Assembly: GCA_020226215.1 (NCBI GenBank)
Contig: CM035233.1
Location: forward strand, 434,001-498,000
DNA length: 64,000 bases
Origin: Sindora glabra
Taxonomy: Eukaryota > Streptophyta > Magnoliopsida > Fabales > Fabaceae
Direction of reading: 5' to 3'
Position 1 is the first letter of the stretch; each line of letters begins with the position of its first letter. Both the position numbers and the translations under genes were made by a program. Under the pieces are notes generated by a model. That model was not told the origin of the DNA. It made no database searches and was given only the letters and a program-made list of their open reading frames with translations. Shown here piece by piece: positions 46,560 to 58,130 of the stretch.

Positions 46560-48141
46560 TTAAAGGCCTAAGAGAGAACTTATTTCCATTTTGACAAGCA
46601 TGTATTTGTTAAGAACACCATAATGAGTAACTTGTCTATCAAATTGCTATGGTATTCTTAGCAAAAGATGGCAAGCATGCATAGGAATGACATTACAAAG
46701 AATCTCATCATGGTACCTCCCAATAAAGAAAGAAACTAGTACTTGTTTATTCACTTTTAACTCTCTCTTTTCATTTAACCATTGTAGCTTGTAAGAGGTA
46801 GGATATGGTAGAGTAGGCAAATCTAACTTTTCTACCAAGGTAATGCTAGCCATATTAGTATAACTTTCACTATCAATGATAACTTAGCAAGCCTTTCCTT
46901 GAATGTTACACTTAGTGTGGAAAAGATTTTCTCTTTGATTCTCATTCTCCCTCTTCATTTGCTTATTTAAGGCTCTCTTACTCACCAATGCACCTCCATC
47001 AAAAGGATCCTTACTATTCACACTATCTTTATCAAATGAAGTACCTTATTTTTTTTCACTTGTAGAATCCTATTCCCAATTATTTTTTATCATTATAAGC
47101 TTCTTGTTTGGATAACTACTAGCAATATGTCCTCTTCTCAAGCACTTGAAGCACTTGATGTTGGAATGTTCTTTATTCTCTTCAACTTTATTTTTGCCTT
47201 TAAAAAACTCATCTTTTGATCTTAAAGAGAAATCAAATTTGAACTTATTCCCTCTTTCTTCCTTTTTGTCACTCTTCTTATTCCAAAACTTCTATGGAGA
47301 GCTTGATTATGAATTATATTTAGATGAGCTCCTCTTTTTAAGTTGCTTTTCCACTTTCATAGCCAAGTGTATCATCTCTTCCAAGGTTGTATAGTGTTAT
47401 AACTCTACCATATAAGCAATGTCTTTATTCAACCATGGAGAAATCTAGCCATAGTTGCTTCTTGAGTTTCCTCCACATTGGCTCTAGTTATAGTGATTTT
47501 TATCTCCTTGTGATAGTCTTCAACATTCTTGTTCCTTTGGATTAGACCTTGTAATTTTTAGTGCAAATCTCTTTAGTAATAGCTAGGAATGAATCTTCTT
47601 TTCATGACAAGCTTCAAGTTTTCCTAAGTTCTAATAGTTCTTTCACACTCTCTCCTTACATCTATCATCAATTTATCCTACCAAGCAATGGTATAATTGG
47701 AGAATTCTATGACAACAAGCTTTACCTTTTTTTTTTTCAAATAATTGTGGCAATTAAAAATCAATTCCATCTTATTTTCTTACTCAAAGTATGCTTCTAG
47801 ATCATTTCTTCCTTGGAATAATGGAATTTTTGTCTTAATACTATCAAGATTGGTATCCACTCTTACTCTTGGCCTATCTTTTCTTCTAGCATGCCTCTTT
47901 TCACCTTTTCTTCTCTCTCCCTTATTTAAGTCATATGATCTCTCATTTCCTTTTTCAAAATTTATAACTCCTTCATCTTTCATTCACTTATCATTTTGTA
48001 TTCTTTCTCCTTCCATCCCTCTAATCCTCTCATCATGACTGCAATTTGCATATTCAATCTTTTAAAGTGTTAAAACATAACTCTTATAGTGAAATCTAGA
48101 TTCTTAGGTTAATAAGTATAGTTATCACTTCCTTTAGACAT
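46560..48141 (-). pseudogene. Gypsy gag and aspartic protease
   Basis: Gag appears to start at ATG complement 48139-48141. DTNLDSIKTKIPLFQGRNDL (about 47815-47875) is the conserved start of the Retrotrans_gag domain, followed by recognisable YCHNYLK, TIAW, RRRFIPS and VEDYHKEI pieces with stops between them. The zinc knuckle CFKCLRRGHIASSY (about 47110-47155) has its last Cys changed to Tyr. The protease (46647-46875) reads MASITLVEKLDLPTLPYPTS then YKLQWLNEKRELKVNKQVLV. Its catalytic D-S/T-G position reads DSE (46866-46874). Confidence 0.85.
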
Positions 48142-48967
48142 TTTTAATGTTTAAATATGCAAGAAATGTTAGATAAAAAGAAAGGTCCTCACAAAAACAT
48201 ATTTCTTACTTGATTTAGTGGTACTCATACTTATATTTGCAATCTAATTTAGGCTTTTATCTTTAAATAAGCTCATATACTTTTGCATTTTTCCACTCAT
48301 TTCTTTTCCTTTCTTATTGTTCTTTTAGAACTAAATGATAGCTATTACTATCTATAATTAAATGACAACACAAGGTGACAACACAATAACATCATGGTAG
48401 CTTGAAATTAATTCAATTGGATTCCAAAAAGGAAAAAAAGAAGAAAAACCAAGACTTAAGAACATAAAATAATAGAAAGGTACAACACAAAGTAACAAGA
48501 GGTGTTGATTTAAAATTTTAGATAATTGAAAGAGACAATGAGCAATTAGTGTTAAAATGAGAAGTTCAAATGTAATTAGAGCATATCAAGAACTAATAAT
48601 AAGTAAAAGCAAATAACTTCTTTTCTTTTGATTTTATTTCACTTTGTTTTGTTATTTTTTTCTTGTTACTTGTTTTTGCTTTTTAATTCACAATTACTCA
48701 ATACCAATCTTCATTTTGTTCTTGCATTTTTTTCACTTCAAATACTAGTTCACCTCTCAATATTAGTTATGTTATGCTAATTTAAAAATATTTTACATAA
48801 TTTAAACTTGGTGCTCTTTAATCAATTACTATATTCAATTATAACACTATGGTATTATACTATTTAAATATGACAATTGATTAGTATAAGTTGAACTTTT
48901 TTACTTTGAACTTCTAACAAACATGTTCAATGCACTTTTGATTTATTATACCAACACTAATATTTAG

Positions 48968-49260
48968 ACCAAATTTTAAGCTAAACAAAAGGGAAACAAC
49001 ATAAAACAAATAAGGTGACCAAGTTTCAAAATAAATTTAGACTTACAATTGACTTAGACAATTTGTCAAACACATATATGGTAAAATTGAGCAACAAAGA
49101 AGGAAAATAACACAAAACAATTGACTTGCACCAAATTTTAGGCTAAACAAAAGGGAAACAACACAACAAAGAAGCTGACCAAGTTTCAAAATAAATTCAA
49201 ACTTACAATTAACTTGGACAATTTATCAAACACATAGATGATAGAATTGAGGAACAATTT
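48968..49260. repeat. Tandem duplication, unit about 162 bp, two copies, in the gypsy leader
   Basis: ACCAAATTTTA..GCTAAACAAAAGGGAAACAAC begins at 48968 and again at 49130. ACCAAGTTTCAAAATAAATT and AATTTRTCAAACACATA follow in both. The two copies differ at several sites. The repeat lies between the primer-binding site and gag. Confidence 0.85.
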
Positions 49261-49468
49261 AGATTTGATATAAAGATGAATCAAACACATGAATTTAACA
49301 CAAGCTAAATATGAAATAAAATAGATACAAAAAAATAAAATCAAGACAAGATAAAAATAAAGAAATGGGATATGAACGAGTGAACAATTGCGTGAATAGT
49401 ATGATAAACAATAAGATGAATAGTAACTAAAAAAATAAAGAGAAGTGAAACTTGAATTTAAGAACTTT

Positions 49469-49481
49469 GCTCTAAATACCA
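49469..49481 (-). other. Primer-binding site of the gypsy element (Met-like, imperfect)
   Basis: On the - strand two bases after the 5' LTR the sequence is TGGTATTTAGAGC, close to the initiator tRNA-Met complement TGGTATCAGAGC with one inserted and one changed base. Confidence 0.75.
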
Positions 49482-49483
49482 AA

Positions 49484-51636
49484 TGATGTGAAATTAAATT
49501 GAATCTATCCCAATTCAAATACAATCAAAGAAAAGTAAAGGATATTCTTGCCATACTTAAAAAAAAAGAAGAAGAGATTAGAAGCAATAAGGGATGAAAT
49601 TAATGCCATAAAGGTTGAATCTCCTTTGATAACTTTTCAACTTTTTATAAGAACTTAGACTGGAAATTGTCACAAGTAATCAAATTGTAATCATGTCAAA
49701 ACTCAAAGTCTAATTTAGTATTATTAGTGTATATGCCCTAAAACTAATTATATTAATGATTGTAAATTTGAATCATGTTATTTTAATGGCAATTTCAATT
49801 ATCATATTTATATATATATTGTCTGTGTAATATATTTAATTGTGATAATAACCTTAGAATAATTGTATTCTTAAATGTCCCTAGTATATATCATTGTAGA
49901 TTGGGTTGCTTTGATATATTAAGACTAGCATGTGCGGTGACTTATATGAGATATTAAATCTGCACATGAGTACAAGTTAGAAAACTTATATATTAGACCG
50001 ACCTACTCTAAGAATACTACATGGGTCGTTATATGAATGTCATAAGTGATTCTTAGTAATCATTATTAATATGGTCCTTTAACCTAAGATCATTAAGGTT
50101 TCCTGCATGTGAGTTTTATATTTTGATACTACTCTATGTCACTCATGGTTGAATGAATGCAAGGGTAGTTATTGGATATGTCACATATCATGCGGAGGGG
50201 TTTGTGTGATCAAGATGGAATTTTTCCCTCCTATATAACAGGAGTGACATCTGTGAACCCCTTAATTAAGTAAGGCTGAGAAAATGCATGGCCATGCTCA
50301 AGTGAATTGACATAGGATGTCAATTACATTTACTTCAGTAAGCATACTTAGGAATTAAGAAACCCTTAGATTAGGCTATACGGGAATGACATAGTCCATG
50401 TCTCATGCTCAATCTAGATATCTAGGATAAAAGGACATATATGATGATCACATATAAAGGTCCAGTCAAATCACTGACTTTCTTATTACTTAGGTAATAA
50501 TGATGTGTCGTTAGACACCACTCATTGTTTATGATCATTAATGTGATTTGTGATCATTGCCAATGTAATGAGAGCCTATAGGGTCATACATTTAAAGCCT
50601 AGTGAATTTGGAATTGACGAACTAAATTGTTTAGGCCTAATATTTGAAAATTCCATGTTATAATTAAAAGGCCCAATAATAAGCCTATAATTATACATAG
50701 AAAAAGACTCAATTAGTTAGGATTTTCTATGCACCTATTTAAATAGGCTTATTGGATAATAATAGATAATTATTCATTCATCCTAAAGCATAGAAAAACC
50801 CTAGCACTCCTCATTGACCATAACTCTTAAAAAGGTGTAGCTAGCACTACAAGGCTAAGGAGAAGAATTCCAACCAATGTTCGTGAAAATGTTCATTGGT
50901 GATCTGTTGATTCGTATGGATACCTTAAAATCTTCGGCTGAAAAGAAGTTAAAGAGGTGATTAACGAACGAGTTCCTGAATCATCTAAAAGGTATTGAGT
51001 GAATCCTCATTCTAATCTAACATTTTACATGGATCCATTGGCTGGGATCGGTTAATTCTGCTGTGCTTGTTTAGCTTCCGATCCCAACAAGTATAAGGAA
51101 TAAGCCTTCTTATATAACTCTCTAAGACTTTAATTGAAAAATAGGTTCAAATGACACTAAATTGGCCCAAAATGCTTTAAAATGATTCGACACAAAACAA
51201 ACATAAATTAAAGGCCCAAATGCTATATTAAAGTCCAAAATACCAAATAATAGAAAAATAGGATGAAGTGGTGCCAATTAGGACTATGATTGATGTAGCA
51301 TTGATGTGACATCATCTCCTTGATGATGTGGCAGTGATAGGGATTATGACTTATATGACACTATTGTGGCTCCACTTCCTTAATGATATGGTGGTGATTT
51401 GGCATTAACTTAATGATGAAGTAGCGTAATGCAAATTCACTTGAACAATTTTCTGCAAGCTCACTTCCTTATGATTGACCTCCCTTAAAATCACATCACT
51501 ATGGGCTAATTGTAAGGCCTTTACCAAGTTTTAAGCTTTCTTTTTAAGCATAGAAGATTTTTAAATTAACCATTGATGCTTTTCTTTAATTTTCTTAATT
51601 AGTTTTTTATGGTTGCCCTTTTCTAAGATCACATCA
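49484..51636 (-). repeat. 5' LTR of the gypsy element, split by a solo LTR
   Basis: The outer parts 49484-49721 and 51095-51636 align with the left LTR. The middle (49722-51089) has no counterpart there and is flanked by AGTAT duplications, so it is a later insertion. Confidence 0.92.
49722..51089 (+). mobile_element. Solo LTR of a related copia family, 1,368 bp, nested in the gypsy LTR
   Basis: Begins TATTAGTGTATATG (terminal TG mutated to TA) and ends GATCCCAACA, with perfect 5-bp duplication AGTAT at 49717-49721 and 51090-51094. The ends and internal blocks (for example TTAAGTAAGGCTGAGAAAAT near 50268, then GCATGGCCATGCTCAAGT) match the reverse complement of the LTRs at 5159 and 12859 at lower similarity. 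It is therefore a distinct subfamily in the opposite orientation. Confidence 0.9.
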
Positions 51637-51641
51637 TAAAT

Positions 51642-53600
51642 GTTAGTGTTTACTTGTAAGTTTAGTAATGGTAAGTTATAAAAAATGCATATAAACCTAT
51701 AATGTTGCACATACCTTGACAATTAAGCATTTCATTTTTTCCTATTCCTTTAGTGTAAAATGTTTTATGATGTTTACATAACCCTAATTCATGATATTGC
51801 TTTGTTGCTCACAATTATAAGATGTTGACCATAAGGATTTTCACACTTTAATAAGGCAAAGTTAAGACACGAAAGTTAGTGAATATGCCAAAATTTGACA
51901 TATAATTATAAATCATATTATAATTAGATTTTAAGTCTTAATTAATATATATTATTATAATAAATATGATTCAAAAGGAACTCACACTTATCTTTAATAC
52001 TAAATTTTGACAAATATCACACTAGGAGAAAAATCTAAATGAACACCACTAGGTGGCATTGACCACATGGCTACAAAACTAATGGCATGACCATTAATTT
52101 TAATTGAAAGTGGTTGCCTAAAATCTTATGCAAAGTGATCTATTTATAAGTTAGCTATACTAAAATGAATGTCTACCTCTAGTGATTGAACTAATCATTC
52201 AACTAATGAGACCATGTGGAGAAATTCTATTTAGTGATGTGATCACATTCTATTGTTCGTAGGACATTATGTATCACTATATATACCTTTAAGTATGCTC
52301 ATAATATCTCGTTAATGTTCATTTGCACTTTTGATTCTACAAAATCCATGTTTACTAACTTACACATCGAAAGGGTCTTAAGGACCACACTATTTGAGCC
52401 ATATGTGTAGGTTGCTCAACAATTATGAATCAAACCAAAATGTGTGTATTCATTTACTTCTTTGATTATTTATAATAAAAGATTGGTAGGCACATAAAAG
52501 GCCCGATCGATAATTTTTAATCACCTTATTTTGGTTTAGTGCAATTAATAATCACGAACTTTGGAAGCAAATGGGTGAGAAGGAGTTATACCTTATGAAG
52601 TGGGTGAAGAATGCTAAGTAGGCTTCAATCCTTATACTTAAAGATTTAAATAAGCAAGATCAAAACTTTATCATTTATTTTTTAAACAATTACTCTAATA
52701 AATGCTTAGATGGTTCATAAATAGTATGGATTTTAATTTTTGGTTTTATTTGCATCTAATAACCTTTCTATATATAGACTTGGTTGAATGCCATTAATGT
52801 TGACATCTTTCTATTTACAATGTATCTTATAAGGCTTAGCTTTATCTATCTATGTCAAGGGCTTAGTTAGTAAAAAATAATCAATGCACTCTATCTCTAT
52901 TAATCCAAAAGTTTAACATGTTGAACCTTGCCTAAAATTAATTTGGGCATTATTAGCAAACCTACTCACTCCATGAATATAAGATTAAGATGAGTGGTGG
53001 GAAAATTGGAAAGATGAGTAGCTAGAAGGTTTAAAGCATAAGTGTGGCACAAATGACTTTATAGATGAGGGCAAAAAGTTAATTTCCTATTTAAAAGGTT
53101 ATTTTAAGATCCTTTTGATTGAAGCTTCGTTAGGTTCAACCTATCCAATAATATTTGGTTCCATAATATGGAAAATCTCCTATTTATAAACTCAATAAGT
53201 AACTTTAAAGGATATCAACAAGAACAAGATTATATAAAAAAAGCATGGATTAAAATAGATGCTTCATTTTACTTTTATCCTATTAGGTAATATGCTTAGC
53301 TCAATTCTTTCTACTATCCCTTTGATGGAATGTTTCAAAACCTTTATTACCAAGGATAACCTTGAGGAGTTGGAAAAAAGGGTTTGAGGCTAAGTTTTTA
53401 GATCTTGTAGATAAGGGGAAAACATTGCATGACCAAGCCAAGCAAATTACTAAATTAAGCCATGAGAAAAAAAATTCTTCAAAAGGAGAAAGTAGATTTG
53501 GATAACTTATAGTAGACCTTCAAGAAAAAGAAGGAAGAGTAGATGATGCATGTCAAACTCTAGAGATTAGTTAAACAATTCTAATTACATAATAGAAATA
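51642..53600 (+). other. Intergenic DNA with a possible decayed gypsy (Tat-like) LTR and gag remnant
   Basis: Around 52270-52460 a TATATATACC box is followed by CTTACACATCGAAAGGGTCT, which recalls the CTTGAGCGTCGGAGGGTC signature downstream of the TATA box in Tat/Ogre-type LTRs. Farther on, 53335-53560 reads as a Lys/Glu-rich coiled coil (for example AKFLDLVDKGKTLHDQAKQI) broken by stops, as in some Tat gag proteins. No LTR pair or target duplication was found. Confidence 0.35.
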
Positions 53601-55500
53601 AGGGGCTTTAAATAAACTATTATGAAAAATGAACAATAAAAAAATTAAATAAAAAGAAAATTGTAGTAATAAAAATTTTTACTTAAAGAGATCTTCAACC
53701 TTCCAATTTATTGATTTATCATAGACGTCTAATGATAAACTAGTAGTAATTTGATTATTTAGCCAAGAATTACCTGAAAGCCCTCTAGTGATGCTTATTT
53801 GTTCTTAGTGTTGATTAATTTTAACCTATCACCCAAATTAATCCTTTATTATTTGATATCAACACCCAAATAATAGCATTAAGTATTAAAGACATGGCTA
53901 AGACTAAATAGTTCCATTTTAAGCTAACTCAAATCATCTAATTCAATCTATGTTTCTCTTAAGTATTAAAATTAAACTAACTCAAACCATCAAATTTTAA
54001 TTGCTATATATAATAATCAATTATAATAATTATGCATTATAATAATTGTTTAGCAATAGATTATAATAAATAATTAACTAATGATCTTTTTTAAGTTAAT
54101 CACCTAAGCAATCATAATAATGAATAATAGAGAAACAAAAGACAACCAAATTAAGAATAAATTATAATGAACTAGATATCAAAATCAAATTGAATTGAAG
54201 TAAAAAAACCTTCATCTAAATTTAGAATTTAGCCACTCATGGCTTTTATAAAAGAAATAAAAAGAAAAAAATATGATTTTTTTTTTACCCTTGAAGGGTG
54301 ACTAAGACTTAGTTACTCAACGAATTAGGGCTTTCTCTCTTCTACTAAGTGGTAGCCTTACCTTTTAAGGTTTTAATGGATCAACATTTACACAAAATAA
54401 TGCCTAAAACTTAAAATAGCTTTGATACAATCCAAGCTTGTAACTTAACTTCACAACCCTTCTTTCTTGTCAAAATGACATGGTTTTACTTAAGTTTCTC
54501 CATGGAAGTTAGAGCCATAGAGCTTCGATATTCAATGGACTTGTTTTTGCACTAGTTAAAAGTCTATCAAATAAGAAAGTTTTTAAAAGAATGAACTGCT
54601 ATTTATGTTAGGACTATCAAAAGGATTGGTATAATACTATTTAGTTTCAAAATAAAAATTTGCAACACTTTTAGCTATTCTATTTCTTGTAGAACACCAA
54701 GCACAAATTTCCAATTGGATCATAAAATGGTGGGACATCTTTGGACAAATTCTAACAATTTTTTCAAAACTAATTAAGGAAGGGTGGGATGTTTTTCCAA
54801 TCATTCTTTAATAATTTATATTATAGAAATCCTCCCATGCTTCTTCAATTTTTCTTAAAAATTGGTTTACCTTGGATGTATTCTTAGGAATATCAATATT
54901 CTAAACAAAACCCCTTACCCAAAATTTCTAATTTTACAAAGGAAATGATCGATCTAATGGTGGGCTAATTATAACCTTTCTTGTAAAGCTCACAAATGTG
55001 AAAAGTTGAAGTGTTTTAAGGAACACCCATATTTCCACAAAAATGCTAAGATTAAAATAAATCAATTTCTACAAAACATGTCAAAATTTGTAACATCTAT
55101 AATATCAATATCAATAAAACAATAATACATTTCAAAGTTATAAGGTGTCCTTAAACAATTAGAAAATGATAAACAAGCATGCTCTAACTCTTCCAATGTT
55201 TCAAGAGAGATTAAAGACTGTGCTCAATCTAATAAAGATGATTGCTATAGGATATATCTAAAAAATAGTTAGTCTATATGAAATTTAATCCAAAATTAAA
55301 TGGAATTCAAATGAAGTTCAAATCCATTGTAAATGAAATGAAACTTAAGCAAAAAAGGATGAATTTCTAGCAACAGAATGGGAATCTCATAACACTTTAT
55401 CAAAATAAAGTCAAAATCATCTTTAGATGACTAAAGTTAATGCAAACACATCCAAAGTGGTCAATATATTTATCACTATAGCAATTGCAAATTTATCAAA
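53601..55500. other. Intergenic AT-rich DNA, no gene recognised
   Basis: No exon chain, transposon protein or repeat boundary was seen on either strand. Confidence 0.5.
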
Positions 55501-55535
55501 TAATGTAATAGTCACTTTTGTAGTATATTTTTTTC

Positions 55536-55543
55536 TATAAATA
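55536..55543 (+). promoter_or_regulatory. TATA box of an LTR-like promoter remnant
   Basis: TATAAATAGTCAAGTTCCCC is followed within 30-90 bases by AATGTAATC, CTCTACAG and a CT-rich TTCCTTTCTCTCTTATCC leader. This order (TATA, short G/C patch, TGTAA, CT-rich R/U5) is typical of plant LTR or pararetrovirus promoters. No ORF follows, and the LTR ends could not be set. Confidence 0.45.
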
Positions 55544-55759
55544 GTCAAGTTCCCCAATGTAATCTCTACAGTTCATTTTACACACTTTAGCTAGAGTTCC
55601 TTTCTCTCTTATCCTTTGCTTCAATTCTATTGTAAGCTTCCTTTCAAATTTTGTCAATAGTTCATACTGTTTTTTGTATATATATAACATATTTGTAGTC
55701 TATCTACCTATCACAACCCATTTTTTGAACCGACATGATTGGTATGAAGACATTTATTG

Positions 55760-56645
55760 GACATTTTCACTAGCCACTTTCTAGAAATACTTTTACAATT
55801 TATGTTATTTTATAAAATAATTCTCTATACTGTAGAATGATTTGCAGACAATAATGACATAGACATATATTTAGCAAACTTTTTTTTTCCAAAATTAGTA
55901 ATATAATTATGAATAGAAAGATGTAAAAAAAACTTTTTGCTTAACAAGATTTTATTTTCAAGAATAGAATTGTGATTATAAACAAAATCAAAATTTTAAG
56001 TAAAATTTTTAAATTTTTAAATTCTTATTGAAATTAAAATAACATTTACAAAATTTACTAGAAAGGATAATTAAAAATTAAGTTTCTAAAATAAATCATG
56101 GAAATTTACTTTGATTAAATTATAATTCTAAAAAGATGAAGATAATTTTTTTTTGTAAAGGTAACAATTAGAATGTCAAAAATATTGTACTTTTAATTAA
56201 TTAAGGATTCTTTTTTTTTAATAAAAATTAGGAATATTTTTTTGAAGACCTTATGTTATGAATTTAAGCTTCTATTTTCCCTTCTAAATAGTAAAACTTA
56301 AGACATACAAGGAAAACTATTCTTCCAAAATTATTTTTATTTAAATTCTTTTTCTATGAACTTTGATGTATTTAAAACATATGAAACTCTTTTTCAAAAG
56401 AAAGTCCTAGAGTATCTTTTAATACTTTTGAAGATTTAAAATTTAAGAATACAATTTAGCAAAATATTAGAAATACAAAAACTTCTTTGTTTTTCCCTAT
56501 AATAGTAGTGGCTTTGTTATAGCAAAAATCATGCAATTTAATTTCAATTTTTAGAAGTAGATTTAAATAAAAACCTTTTGAAATATCAACAAAAGAAAAG
56601 AGTAAAAGGAATTATATCCATTAAAGTTTACTAAAAATATGTTTC

Positions 56646-56689
<44 letters not shown>

Positions 56690-57658
56690 ACATATATAAC
56701 TTTTAACTTACTTTGCTAAAGTCCATGCAAAATTTTAATGGACATTTTCTAAGTATTGGGTATACAAACTAAAAAGCCTATTTCATACATTCTACTGCAA
56801 AATATTTAATCATATGCTATATATCCATATATTACATGCATATTTGCATCATTTATTTTTATTTTTAAAGTAAGTACTTAATCATGCAAAAATAAATATA
56901 CAAGATAATATCAAAAGTAGTAAAGTTTTATGCATATTGTACAATATGATAATGTATCACATAAACTAAGAAAGATCATGTTCTACTATCTTGATGGAAT
57001 AAGATGAAGTCTTGGGTGAGGATGCAATATGGGATACTGCAAAGCCTCAAAGAATATCAACGGCTTATCTATTGGTAGCTCCTTAATGTTCATATTGTAC
57101 ATTGTAATGAACATCAAGTTAAAAGTAAGTAGTATCTAATTGATTTGAACCATCCTAATATGATACATGTAAAAAGGATTGAATTAATCCACCATGACAG
57201 TGAAATAAAAATCAAGCCTGTAGATCCCAAACTAGGCATAATATGACCTCCACTAGTAATCAGTTATGAATATGAGTGGATTTATGATCAAAGTTAGAAG
57301 GCATAACTAAAACAAAACAACAACCACGAAGTCATAAGTATAAAAACTCAATGAATGACTACTTAATCCCTATTCTAATAGGTTTTAACTAGAAGAACAT
57401 ACATTATGAAATATATGTTCAAATATAAACCAAAAATTTCTAGCCATTTCTAAAACAATTTTAGCAAGAACAAAATTTTTATTTTTTATTTTTAAAAAAG
57501 AATAATGGATAGTATATAGGTTGCCTTTTTATGATTTTTTTTCATCCTTACCCTTCTCTTCTCATCTTTATCCTTCCAAGTACTACCTATTCTCTAAGAA
57601 GGACACTGGACCATAATAATCTCCCAGTCACCTCTCATATCAAGTTTATTCATGCCCT
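55760..57658. other. Intergenic AT-rich DNA left of the CACTA element
   Basis: Contains the (CA)n run at 56650-56693 and otherwise A/T-rich DNA. The open frame at 57531-57815 crosses the CACTA boundary and is not a gene. Confidence 0.5.
56650..56693. repeat. (CA)n microsatellite
   Basis: About 40 bases of CA repeat with one interruption (CATACA) near its end. Confidence 0.95.
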
Positions 57659-57850
57659 TTACACTATAAAAATTGCTTATATTTGCGATGATTTTAGATT
57701 GTATTTTGCAATAGTTTTAACCTCTGCAAAGTACTTAGTAACATTTTTTTCAACCGTCATAGAAGCAACCATTGTATTACACTTTTATGAAAGTTTTTTT
57801 TTATCATCGGTATAACCATCACAAAGTTAATTTTTGCTTTTAACTTACCG

Positions 57851-58130
57851 AGAGTTATAATTGTCACTAAATGAATATAAATTTTTTTGTTTAATTCAAT
57901 TTAACTAGAGTTATAACTATTGCTAATTAATTATTAAAAATTTAACTTTTCATTTAGTAGGGGTTAAAACCGTTGCTAATTTATTGTTAAAATTTTAACC
58001 TTTAATTTAGTAAAGTTAAAATTGCGGAAAAATTTTAACTTTTACTTTAGCAAAAGTTAATAATGATACTAATTAATTGTAAATTTTGCTAATTTTAACT
58101 TAGCAAAGGCTATAATTATTATAATTTTAT
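57851..58130. repeat. Subterminal repeats of the CACTA element, left side (about six units)
   Basis: Units of about 45-57 bases share AGAGTTATAACTATTGCTAA or close variants: starts near 57851, 57907, 57960, 58013, 58052 and 58105. CACTA elements carry such subterminal arrays as transposase-binding sites. The right subterminal zone (63700-63840) has similar short words (TAGTAGC, TGTGATRGC). Confidence 0.75.

Larger units (their letters stand above)
43737..51636 (-). mobile_element. Ty3/gypsy LTR retrotransposon lacking RT-RNase H, with a nested solo LTR
   Basis: Direct LTRs lie at 43737-44512 and 49484-51636 (the right one enlarged by an insertion). A perfect 5-bp duplication TAAAT is at 43732-43736 and 51637-51641. 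LTR ends are TGATGTGA and TCACATCA. Reading on the - strand: 5' LTR, Met-type primer-binding site, gag with zinc knuckle, protease, a short linker, RNase H tail, integrase, polypurine tract and 3' LTR. Protease before a C-terminal integrase makes it Ty3/gypsy. Gag, protease and linker resemble the common dicot gypsy polyproteins with KLQWLN and VNKQVLVSF in the protease. The RT and most of RNase H are missing. All frames are broken. Confidence 0.93.

Noticed and set aside
47146..48038. + strand ORFs of 79-97 codons (47146-47394, 47561-47800, 47745-48038)
   Set aside because: They are antisense shadows of the gypsy gag, which is clear on the - strand.
57531..57815. 94-codon ORF on the + strand
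   Set aside because: It runs across the CACTA terminus and its target duplication, and has no recognisable domain.
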